Assembly (NCBI GenBank): GCA_023717605.1
Contig: JAMQPH010000183.1
Span: 1 to 47,064 of the forward strand
Origin: Pyrinomonadaceae bacterium
Lineage (GTDB): Bacteria > Acidobacteriota > Blastocatellia > Pyrinomonadales > Pyrinomonadaceae
Length of the DNA stretch: 47,064 nt
Direction of reading: 5' to 3'
The notes beneath the pieces are model-generated. The model searched no databases and had not been told where the DNA came from. It was given only the letters and a program-made list of their open reading frames with translations. Positions 9,031-16,109 of the stretch are shown one piece after another (the stretch's first letter is position 1; each line of letters opens with the position of its first letter). The position numbers and the translations under genes were made by a program.

Positions 9031-10275
9031 TTAAGCCGCGGCGCCATCAACGCCCGTGAGGCCCTCGCCCGGAATAGCCCTGCGCCGTTCAACCATTTCG
9101 CTGTTGATCACAAACTCTTTGATGCGTTTTTGCGACGGCAAGGTATACATGGCATCCAGCAGCAATTCTTCCAGTATCATCATTAGGCCGCGAGCGCCGA
9201 CCTTGCGCTCCACAGCCTGGCGCGCGACTGATTTCAGCGCGTCGTCCGTGAACTTCAGCTTCACGTTATCGAATTCAAACTTCTTCTGATACTGCTTCAC
9301 CAGAGCGTTCTTTGGCTCAGTGAGAATCTTAATCAGAGCGCCCTCATCGAGCTCGTGTAACACGCCGCAAACAGGTAGCCGGCCTACAAACTCGGGAATC
9401 AAACCAAAACGAATGAGGTCTTCCGGCTGCACCTGGGCCAGCGCTTCGGCATGGCGGTGCGAGCCAGACTTAACCTCGGCATGAAATCCAAGTGATTTGT
9501 TGCGCAAACGCCTTTCGATAACTTTTTCCAGACCAACAAACGCGCCCCCGCAGAGAAACAGAATATTTGTTGTGTCTATTGGAAAGAACTCCTGATGAGG
9601 ATGCTTTCTGCCACCCTGAGGAGGAACATTGGCGACCGTACCCTCTAGTATCTTCAACAATGCCTGCTGCACGCCCTCACCCGAGACATCGCGGGTAATT
9701 GACGGGTTCTCGTCCTTGCGGCAGATCTTATCGACTTCATCTATGTAAATGATTCCTTGTTGGGCCCTTTCAACGTCGCCATTAGCCGCCTGCAGGAGCT
9801 TCAGGATAATGTTCTCAACATCTTCTCCGACATAGCCCGCTTCAGTGAGTGTCGTAGCATCAACAATCGTGAAAGGCACGCTCAACAATCGAGCCAGAGT
9901 TTGGGCCAGGAGCGTCTTGCCTGTTCCCGTGGGCCCAATCAGGAGGATGTTGGCTTTTTGAATCTCAACATCGGAGCGCCGGCGCCCGATTTCGATCCGC
10001 TTGTAGTGCTGATAAACCGCGACAGCGAGACGCTTCTTCGTCTCATCCTGTCCGATAACATACTCGTCCAGAAAGCTTTTGATCTCGCCGGGCTTCGGAA
10101 GCGGGGGGCGTGTGGCCACGGATTCGGCTTGCTGGTCGTCGGTGATGATCTCATTGCAGATGTCGATGCATTCATTGCAAATGTAAACGGTCGGACCCGC
10201 AATAAGTTTCTTCACCTCGTTCTGCGACTTCCCACAGAATGAGCAGCGCAGCGTATCGTCGGTTCGTCTTACCAT
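9031..10275 (-). CDS. clpX: ATP-dependent Clp protease ATP-binding subunit ClpX
   Basis: A 414-residue AAA+ unfoldase that feeds substrates to ClpP. The N-terminal zinc-binding domain has CSFCG and [10 protein letters not shown] (four Cys within about residues 11-40). The motor has Walker [13 protein letters not shown], pore loop GYVGED, Walker [11 protein letters not shown] and sensor-region motifs down to EFVGRLPV. The ClpP-docking loop is LGF (in NKSLGFHAE) where E. coli has IGF, a conservative variant. The gene follows clpP and a separate zinc-finger gene on the same strand with short gaps, so an operon is likely. Confidence 0.98.
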   Translation of the reverse strand: MVRRTDDTLRCSFCGKSQNEVKKLIAGPTVYICNECIDICNEIITDDQQAESVATRPPLPKPGEIKSFLDEYVIGQDETKKRLAVAVYQHYKRIEIGRRRSDVEIQKANILLIGPTGTGKTLLAQTLARLLSVPFTIVDATTLTEAGYVGEDVENIILKLLQAANGDVERAQQGIIYIDEVDKICRKDENPSITRDVSGEGVQQALLKILEGTVANVPPQGGRKHPHQEFFPIDTTNILFLCGGAFVGLEKVIERRLRNKSLGFHAEVKSGSHRHAEALAQVQPEDLIRFGLIPEFVGRLPVCGVLHELDEGALIKILTEPKNALVKQYQKKFEFDNVKLKFTDDALKSVARQAVERKVGARGLMMILEELLLDAMYTLPSQKRIKEFVINSEMVERRRAIPGEGLTGVDGAAA

Positions 10276-10305
10276 ATGTGTAAGGGAGCTCCTTCGAATT
10301 CAGGC

Positions 10306-10527
10306 CTACTGAGGAACCACCACCGGCGTCTTGGAAACCTTCGTGCCGGTGACCATCTGGTAGTAACGGCGCACGCATTCGTCACAGATGAATGCGCTCT
10401 TGCCAATCATTCGTCTGGGAACGCCCGGCAGCCGCTGGGGAGTCCCCGCCATGATGTCCGCCACCTCATCTCTAGACCTTCCACAGAATGAACAGTGGAA
10501 CCCTTTGGCTTTCATCTTCGCAATCAT
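10306..10527 (-). CDS. Stand-alone ClpX-type zinc-binding domain protein
   Basis: A 73-residue protein that is little more than a ClpX N-terminal zinc finger: HCSFCGRSRDEV (Cys 12 and 15) and AFICDECVRRYY (two further Cys). It resembles the N-terminus of the adjacent ClpX ([11 protein letters not shown] ... YICNEC) but has about ten extra residues between the two Cys pairs (RLPGVPRRMIGKS) and no ATPase domain. It starts 25 bases after clpP and ends 30 bases before clpX, which still has its own finger. The family domain binds zinc, dimerises and contacts substrates and adaptors in ClpX. This gene could therefore encode an adaptor or competitor for ClpXP. That role is inference; the domain assignment is clear from the Cys pattern and flanking residues. 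MIAKMK allows a start four codons later. Confidence 0.85.
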   Translation of the reverse strand: MIAKMKAKGFHCSFCGRSRDEVADIMAGTPQRLPGVPRRMIGKSAFICDECVRRYYQMVTGTKVSKTPVVVPQ

Positions 10528-10552
10528 TCGTCCAGGTCTCCAACGTCGCGCG

Positions 10553-11137
10553 CTACTCTCGATGCGCGATTACCTCGTCTATTAAACCATACTCCTTGGC
10601 TTGCATAGCAGACATTATTTTGTCACGTTCAACGTCGCGCTCAACCGTCTCATAGGATTGACCGGTATGTTTAGCAATGATTTGAGAGGTGAGTTCGCGC
10701 ATTCTCAGGATCTCTTCGGCCTGAATTCGAATGTCGGTGGCCTGACCTTGAGCACCACCAGTTGGCTGGTGAATGAGAATGCGACAGTTGGGGAGGGCAA
10801 AACGTTTACCTTTTGCGCCGGCAGCCAATAGCATCGCGCCCATCGAAGCGCACTGGCCAACGCAAATCGTGGTCACATCCGGGCGAATAAACTGCATGGT
10901 GTCGTAAATTGCCATGCCTGCCGTAATCGAGCCGCCCGGCGAGTTGATGTACACGTTGATGTCTTTTTCCGGATCCTCAGCCTCGAGAAATAGTAGTTGC
11001 GCCACAATCAAATTGGCGATCTGATCATCGATGGGTGTTCCCAGGAAGATAATGTTGTCTTTCAGCAGTCGTGAGTAGATGTCAAAAGCGCGTTCGCCGC
11101 GCGACGTCTGCTCGACGACCATTGGGACTAGGGCCAT
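10553..11137 (-). CDS. clpP: ATP-dependent Clp protease proteolytic subunit ClpP
   Basis: A 194-residue serine peptidase that forms the double-heptamer chamber used by ClpX. The oxyanion segment is [11 protein letters not shown]. The nucleophile Ser is in [11 protein letters not shown] (the family usually has GQAASMGA), the His is in LIHQPTGG, and the Asp is in [14 protein letters not shown] chose the ATG at 11135-11137, with AGAGG five bases upstream. A GTG two codons earlier is also in frame. It heads the zinc finger-clpX group and follows tig across a palindromic repeat. Confidence 0.97.
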   Translation of the reverse strand: MALVPMVVEQTSRGERAFDIYSRLLKDNIIFLGTPIDDQIANLIVAQLLFLEAEDPEKDINVYINSPGGSITAGMAIYDTMQFIRPDVTTICVGQCASMGAMLLAAGAKGKRFALPNCRILIHQPTGGAQGQATDIRIQAEEILRMRELTSQIIAKHTGQSYETVERDVERDKIMSAMQAKEYGLIDEVIAHRE

Positions 11138-11165
11138 ATGCACCTCTTAGAGTAAAGACTCAAAA

Positions 11166-11267
11166 ATTTCCATTTATCATTTTTCATTTCTCATTGTGTG
11201 CTGTGTCTGATCGTTCTGATAAATGGCAAATGAGAAATGGAAAATATGGAAAATGATAAATGGAAAA
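11166..11267. repeat. Heptamer-phased inverted repeat between clpP and tig
   Basis: The left arm (11166-11194) consists of units like CATTTAT, CATTTTT, CATTTCT. The right arm (11229-11267) is the complement (AAATGAG, AAATGGA, AAATGAT). The right arm stops one base before the tig stop codon. The folded RNA would place a long A/U-rich stem directly behind tig. Confidence 0.8.
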
Positions 11268-11268
11268 T

Positions 11269-12639
11269 CTATTCTGCTGCGGACTCTCGCTTTATCGGTT
11301 CTTGACTGTCGGCTTCGGGCTCAGTCTCTTCAGTCCACTCGACGTCGGTTACGCGCGCATTTTCTCTTAACACGTCAAGCGCTTTTCGATTTCGCAATCT
11401 GTTCGCGATGCTACGTTCGCCCCCATCCTTTGTCAAGACGCCACGCACTTGTTCTTTCGACTGTCGCGAGGCCCTTGCAATCGCATCGATCTCAACTTCA
11501 ATCTCTTCATCCGAGACGTTGATTTGTTCCTCCTCAGCGATGCGCTCGAGTAGCATTGAGCCGCGCACGTCCTCCTCCGCCTGGGTCTTCAACTCTTCAC
11601 GCGCGCCTTCCCAGTTGAGTTCCTGACTGCGTGGATCGATGCCTCGTCCGATCATGTCGCGCACAACACTTTCGAGTCGGTATTGAGTCTGATGTTCTAC
11701 CATGGTCTGAGGCACTTCGAATTGGTGAGCTTCCAGAAGCTTGCGCATTAATTCACTGCGCAGACGATTGTCGGCTTCCGCGATAGCACGGTTTTCCAGG
11801 TCCTGGCGAATTTTCGTCCGCAAAGTTTCCACCGAATCAAACTCATCACCCAGGCTTCTGGCCCATTCATCGTCTAGAGCGGGAAGCTCCTTTACACGCA
11901 CCGCGCTTACCCTGGCTTTGTACTCGACCTTCTTTCCCGCCAGCCCTTTCGATGAAAAATCCTCGGGATAATCGACCACGAACTGCTTTTCGTCGTCGGC
12001 TCTTACCCCGGTCAGGTTATCAGTGAACTCCCGCTGAACAGTTGCGCCGCCAAGGGTTACGTCGACATCTTCGACGTTGATGTCTTCATCCTCGGGGTGG
12101 TCGACGAACTTTCCCTGAAAACTAACGGTGACCGTGTCTCCCGATTCCGCGGGGCGGTCTTCAACTGGTTGCAAAGCAGCGGAAGCCTCGCGAAGTCCTT
12201 CCACCGTGCGGTTGACGTCTTCGTCGGTAACCGGGCGAATTCTGCGAGTAGCCTCGATGCCTTTGTAGCTACCCAGCTCAACCTTTGGCAGAACTTCGAC
12301 ATCTACGTGAAACGAAATCGCATCTTCGCCGATTCGCTCTAAAGCCTCGTTAGTGTCGAGATGAACGTCCGGTTCGCCGATGGCCGCTAGTTCGTGTTTT
12401 TCGATTGCATTGTTGACGGCGTCGGGTATCAGCTCCCGTAATACGTCGCCTCGAATCTCACTCTTGAAGCGAGTGCGCACTACCGCGCGCGGAGCATGCC
12501 CGCGGCGAAAGCCCGGAACATTCATTTGCTTGGCGTAGCGATCACTAATGCGATCGAACGCGGCGCGGACTACTTCCTGCTCAACCTCGATTTTGATCTC
12601 CTTGCGTGTCGGAGAAACATCAACCAGTTCTGTCTTCAT
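11269..12639 (-). CDS. tig: Trigger factor (ribosome-associated chaperone)
   Basis: A 456-residue ribosome-bound chaperone and peptidyl-prolyl isomerase. The N-terminal ribosome-binding domain contains the signature PGFRRGHAPRAVV (normally GFRxGxxP). The FKBP-like domain covers ESGDTVTVSFQGKFVD onward. The C-terminal helical cradle carries MLLERIAEEEQINVSDEEIE and an acidic tail. The frame is open further upstream, but that extension runs through repeat DNA, so I start at MKTELVDVSPTRKEIKIEVE (ATG 12637-12639), where homologous N-termini begin. It precedes clpP in transcription order, the common tig-clpP-clpX arrangement. Confidence 0.96.
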   Translation of the reverse strand: MKTELVDVSPTRKEIKIEVEQEVVRAAFDRISDRYAKQMNVPGFRRGHAPRAVVRTRFKSEIRGDVLRELIPDAVNNAIEKHELAAIGEPDVHLDTNEALERIGEDAISFHVDVEVLPKVELGSYKGIEATRRIRPVTDEDVNRTVEGLREASAALQPVEDRPAESGDTVTVSFQGKFVDHPEDEDINVEDVDVTLGGATVQREFTDNLTGVRADDEKQFVVDYPEDFSSKGLAGKKVEYKARVSAVRVKELPALDDEWARSLGDEFDSVETLRTKIRQDLENRAIAEADNRLRSELMRKLLEAHQFEVPQTMVEHQTQYRLESVVRDMIGRGIDPRSQELNWEGAREELKTQAEEDVRGSMLLERIAEEEQINVSDEEIEVEIDAIARASRQSKEQVRGVLTKDGGERSIANRLRNRKALDVLRENARVTDVEWTEETEPEADSQEPIKRESAAE

Positions 12640-12649
12640 AAATGATCCG

Positions 12650-12853
12650 TTGTTCGTTGTCAGTAGTTCGTTGTCAGTTGTCAATGTCATGTGAACTCAG
12701 TACTTAGTACTTGGAACTTAGTACTTGGCTCGCTATTCGATCGCCGCAGGTAGAGTCCGATGTCGAGTGGAGGACGAAGTACAAAGCACGAAGTACAGAG
12801 TACCAAGGAAAATTTCGAACAACTGACAACGGACAACTGTCCACTGACAAATT
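12650..12853. repeat. Nested heptamer-phased inverted repeat between tRNA-Leu and tig
   Basis: There are two nested arm pairs. The outer pair uses GTTGTCA-type units (about 12650-12689) against their complement (about 12816-12853, GACAACT/GACAACG). The inner pair uses ACTTAGT/ACTTGGA units (about 12691-12729) against ACGAAGT/ACAAAGC/ACAGAGT (about 12771-12810). The outer arm abuts the tRNA 3' end. Unit length is 7 in both pairs although the words differ. Confidence 0.8.
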
Positions 12854-12938
<85 letters not shown>

Positions 12939-12961
12939 AGCCTCTCGGTGCAGCGAAAAAG

Positions 12962-12990
12962 AATATCACGGGAGTTTATCTTCGTCACAA
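12962..12990 (-). promoter_or_regulatory. Candidate sigma-70 promoter for tRNA-Leu
   Basis: On the minus strand, TTGTGA (12985-12990) and GATATT (12962-12967) are separated by 17 bases. The predicted start would be about 15-20 bases before the tRNA 5' end. It is based on consensus resemblance only. Confidence 0.42.
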
Positions 12991-13074
12991 CGTGGGACCC
13001 GATCCACGAAATAATACAAACCATCACGAAACCTTGTTCGTGTCAGTCATGGATCTTGTTTTGAGGGAATAACG

Positions 13075-13332
13075 TTACGCCACCCGGTAGGTAATCTTGG
13101 CCTGCCCAAGAAAGTCTTTCCCGGTTTCTTTTTTAACCAACCCGGCGCGCTCCAGTTCGAAGTAAGCACGCTGGATCTCGCCGCGATCCACTGAGAGCTT
13201 CTTGGCCAGCGCGGCAGGGGAGGGCAGGGCTTCCCCCGAAACAATCTGGTTGCCTTTAATTTGACTTTCGATCTCCTGTCGCACTTGCGCATAAACAGGG
13301 CCGTGAGAATTGTCTTTCAGTTCAATATTCAT
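13075..13332 (-). CDS. Minimal GntR-type winged-helix protein
   Basis: An 85-residue protein equal to a GntR DNA-binding domain: PVYAQVRQEIESQIKGNQI (helix 1), PSPAALAKKLSVDRGEIQRAY (recognition helix-turn-helix region) and LERAGLVKKE (wing). There is no C-terminal effector or aminotransferase domain, whereas full GntR regulators have 230 residues or more. The ATG is at 13330-13332. It lies 43 bases after the NagB-II-like gene on the same strand, an arrangement that suggests it regulates that locus (inference). A second protein of this minimal type lies at 42073-42372. Confidence 0.82.
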   Translation of the reverse strand: MNIELKDNSHGPVYAQVRQEIESQIKGNQIVSGEALPSPAALAKKLSVDRGEIQRAYFELERAGLVKKETGKDFLGQAKITYRVA

Positions 13333-13375
13333 GACGCGGATCTTGCTGCTTTCATTTTGGAAATCGGATTAAACA

Positions 13376-14410
13376 TTATAACGTCCTCGTCACCTTCGAC
13401 AACGACCTGGGAGCATCCGGATCCAAACCCTTAGCCTCAGCCAGCAGCGCGGCAAACAGTTGGCCGGGGATTATGTAAGGTATAGGAGCCAGAAACTCAT
13501 CAATCTCGCGGGGCATTATGATCGCGCGCGAACAAGCGGCCGCAGCGTCGAGGTCCCCGGTGATGACCAGCGTGTCTGCATGCAGTTCCTTTAGACGTCC
13601 GATAAGATGTTTGACTCCCGGCAACATCACGCCCGGTGGTGCGAACAAGATCACCGGGAAGTGACGTTCAACCATGGCCAGCGGTCCGTGTAAAAAATCC
13701 GCCGAAGAAAATCGCTCCGCTACCAGGTAACAAGTTTCCATTAACTTCAGCGCCAACTCGTACGCATTCGCATAAGCGAGGCCGCGGCCAACCACTACGC
13801 AATTTTCCATGAAGACATAACGCTGGACAAGTTCAAGCAGCGCAGGCTTTTGCTCGAGCGCCCGCGACGCAAAGTCGGGTATTGCTTCATAGGGCAAATT
13901 GGGCGAGCTGCCGCCAAGTTCTGCTGCCAGCATATAGAACAGCATCATCTGGCCGGTATATGTCTTGGTCGCGGCAACCGACCGCTCGCGTCCGCCATGC
14001 ATCACCAAAGTTTCATCAACGATGTGGGTCATCGAGGATGCGGGCTCATTGGTGATGCCGACTGTGTACGCACCACACTTCCGCGCGTTTTCCAGCACCA
14101 GGTTGATATCTTCGCCCTCTCCCGATTGGGATACACCAATCACCAGGGCATGCTGCAGATTTAGTTTTGCTTTGTAGAGGGTATGGACCGAGGGGGCGGA
14201 AAGCGAAACCGGAATGCCGGTCTTAATTTCCAGCAGGTAGCGACCAAAAAGGGCCGCATTGTCTGAACTGCCGCGCGCCACCAGTACGATTAGATCGATG
14301 TCGCGGTCGTTTAAGAACTTCCCCAACCGACCAATCTTCGCACGCTCGGCCTCGATCGTGCGAACGAGTCCTTCCGGCTGCTCGGCAATTTCCTGAAGCA
14401 TTAACGACAA
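13376..14410 (-). CDS. SIS-domain sugar isomerase, NagB-II / GlmS-isomerase-like
   Basis: A 344-residue protein with two SIS sugar-phosphate-binding modules and no N-terminal glutaminase, so it is not a full GlmS. Landmarks: ARGSSDNAALFGRYLLE (about 45-62), GVSQSGEGEDI (about 92-102), GGRERSVAATKTYTGQM, then module two with VVGRGLAYANAYELALKLMETC, SADFLHGPLAM and a C-terminal DPDAPRSLSKVTRTL. This layout matches glucosamine-6-phosphate deaminase NagB-II, which converts GlcN-6-P to Fru-6-P and ammonia. AgaS-type isomerases are the alternative. I keep the TTG start because GTGAGG lies about seven bases before it; an ATG three codons later lacks that spacing. It is followed by a minimal GntR gene and is divergent from a NagX-like gene. 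Confidence 0.85.
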   Translation of the reverse strand: MSLMLQEIAEQPEGLVRTIEAERAKIGRLGKFLNDRDIDLIVLVARGSSDNAALFGRYLLEIKTGIPVSLSAPSVHTLYKAKLNLQHALVIGVSQSGEGEDINLVLENARKCGAYTVGITNEPASSMTHIVDETLVMHGGRERSVAATKTYTGQMMLFYMLAAELGGSSPNLPYEAIPDFASRALEQKPALLELVQRYVFMENCVVVGRGLAYANAYELALKLMETCYLVAERFSSADFLHGPLAMVERHFPVILFAPPGVMLPGVKHLIGRLKELHADTLVITGDLDAAAACSRAIIMPREIDEFLAPIPYIIPGQLFAALLAEAKGLDPDAPRSLSKVTRTL

Positions 14411-14553
14411 ACTGATTCCTCACCTAATCCGGTCTAATGCGCGTATAGTGCGCCCGACCGTTGTTTTCGCACTCGTTTTCGGTTAAAAGGTGTTCCGCGG
14501 CGCGGCCAGCAAAACTGAACCTAAACTCAACTACAGTCGCTAATAGTGTCTCG

Positions 14554-15687
14554 ATGACAAACACTCTAACACGGAGTGCAACTGATCGACTGATCTCGCT
14601 TGATGTGTTCCGCGGGATCACAATCGCCGGGATGGTCCTCGTCAACAATCCCGGATCATGGAGCCACGTCTACTGGCCCCTGGCACATGCGGAATGGCAT
14701 GGCTGGACACCCACCGATCTCATATTTCCGTTCTTTCTCTTTATCGTGGGGGTGGCGATTCCACTGGCTTTCGGAAGACGCGTCGACGCCGGTGGCACGC
14801 ATAAGGATCTTTACCTCAAAGTGATCAGAAGGACGCTGATCATTTTCGGGCTGGGACTATTTCTTAACGGGTTCCCATTTTTCAATCTTTCGACAATTCG
14901 GATCCCCGGTGTGCTGCAGCGAATTGCGGTGTGCTACCTGCTCGCCTCAATTATCTTTCTCAAGACGAGTGCTAGAGCTCAAGTTGCGATTGTGTCGGCG
15001 TTGCTCCTGGTCTACTGGCTGCTGATGGCTCGCCTAAGTGCCCCCGGTTTCCCCACTGGTGATTTGAGTAAAGAGGGGAGCGTCGCCTCGTTCATCGACC
15101 GGGTTGTCCTGGGCAGCCACATCTGGTCGCAAGGCAAGGTTTACGATCCCGAAGGACTGCTGAGCACGATTCCCGCGCTGGCTACTACTTTGTTAGGCGT
15201 GCTTACCGGACAGTGGCTGCGTACGACCAAGTCCGACTACGAGAAAGTCGCGGGGATGTTTGTGGCCGGAATGTGTTGCCTGGTTATTGGGTGGGGCTGG
15301 AACCCTTTTTTCCCCATCAACAAGTCGTTATGGACGAGTTCGTATGTTTTATTCACAGGCGGCCTGGCCCTTCAGTTCCTGGCGTTTTGTTACTGGCTGA
15401 TCGACATCAAAAACTATCGCGCCTGGGCAAAGCCTTTTGTGGTCTTTGGCGTCAACGCGATTGCGCTGTTCGTGGGTTCCGGCATCATGGCGAAGCTGAT
15501 GGGGATTATCAAAATACCCGTGGCAGATGGCTCGCGACCGGTGCTGAAGGCTTGGCTGTTTACAAATTTCTTTGCCTCCTGGGCACCACCCAAAATTGCC
15601 TCGGTGGCTTTCGCTATTGCTTTCATTCTGCTGTGGCTGGGACTAATGTGGATACTCTACCGTCGGAAGATTTTCATCAAGGTGTGA
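14554..15687 (+). CDS. NagX / HGSNAT-like integral membrane acyltransferase-fold protein
   Basis: A 377-residue polytopic membrane protein. The N-terminus [25 protein letters not shown] and [24 protein letters not shown] are hallmarks of the COG4299 family, which includes heparan-alpha-glucosaminide N-acetyltransferase and bacterial NagX. About ten hydrophobic helices are visible, ending in [22 protein letters not shown]. In proteobacterial chitin/GlcNAc loci NagX sits with nagB-II; here the NagB-II-like gene is divergent, 143 bases away, which supports an amino-sugar uptake or modification role. The ATG at 14554 is preferred; a TTG at 14461 would add 31 non-hydrophobic residues with no support. 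Confidence 0.86.
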   Translation: MTNTLTRSATDRLISLDVFRGITIAGMVLVNNPGSWSHVYWPLAHAEWHGWTPTDLIFPFFLFIVGVAIPLAFGRRVDAGGTHKDLYLKVIRRTLIIFGLGLFLNGFPFFNLSTIRIPGVLQRIAVCYLLASIIFLKTSARAQVAIVSALLLVYWLLMARLSAPGFPTGDLSKEGSVASFIDRVVLGSHIWSQGKVYDPEGLLSTIPALATTLLGVLTGQWLRTTKSDYEKVAGMFVAGMCCLVIGWGWNPFFPINKSLWTSSYVLFTGGLALQFLAFCYWLIDIKNYRAWAKPFVVFGVNAIALFVGSGIMAKLMGIIKIPVADGSRPVLKAWLFTNFFASWAPPKIASVAFAIAFILLWLGLMWILYRRKIFIKV

Positions 15688-15693
15688 GGAACT

Positions 15694-15791
15694 GTCCAAC
15701 GTCCAATGCCCAAAGTCCGGCGTCCGTCTGATGATGATGATCTTGGAACTTGGTCTTAGGAACATTGGACGTTGGAAATTGGACGTTGGAC
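15694..15791. repeat. Heptamer-phased inverted repeat (GTCCAAC type)
   Basis: The left arm (about 15694-15728) starts GTCCAAC GTCCAAT. The right arm (about 15764-15791) reads as its complement (GTTGGAC with ATTGGAC units). The spacer has ATGATGATGATC and a half-matching CTTGGAACTTGG. The element lies between the NagX-like gene and the GYD gene, just upstream of the GYD ribosome binding site. Confidence 0.8.
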
Positions 15792-15811
15792 TTTTTGGAA
15801 GGAGAATCAAG

Positions 15812-16102
15812 ATGCCAACCTACATTGCATTGATGCGTTGGACCGAACAAGGGATCGCGAAGGTCAAGGACAGCCCGAAACGGCTGGACGCAGGCCGCAA
15901 GGCTTTCAAGAAGCTTGGTGTGGAAATCAAGGACACTTATCTGACAATGGGCCGCTACGATCTCATCTGCATTCTTGAAGGCCAGGATGATGACAGCGTA
16001 GCGCGCGCGTTGCTGACCCTGGGATCTCAGGGAAATATTCAAACTGAGACGTTGAAAGCCTGGAACGAGGACGAATATCGCAAGATCACCGGCTCAGTGT
16101 GA
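15812..16102 (+). CDS. GYD-domain protein
   Basis: A 96-residue cytosolic protein of the GYD family: MPTYIALMRWTEQGIAKVKDSPKR at the start and GRYDLICILEGQDD for the (G)xYD motif. This is a ferredoxin-like alpha/beta fold related to dimeric alpha-beta barrels. Function is unknown. The start is fixed by AAGGAG (15799-15804), seven bases before the ATG at 15812. The frame is open further upstream but only through the palindromic repeat. It ends convergently with the next gene, seven bases away. Confidence 0.9.
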   Translation: MPTYIALMRWTEQGIAKVKDSPKRLDAGRKAFKKLGVEIKDTYLTMGRYDLICILEGQDDDSVARALLTLGSQGNIQTETLKAWNEDEYRKITGSV

Positions 16103-16109
16103 TTTCAGA

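Noticed and set aside
12640-12690. N-terminal extension of trigger factor
   Set aside because: The extra 17 codons come from heptamer repeat DNA and precede the conserved family start MKTELVDVS.
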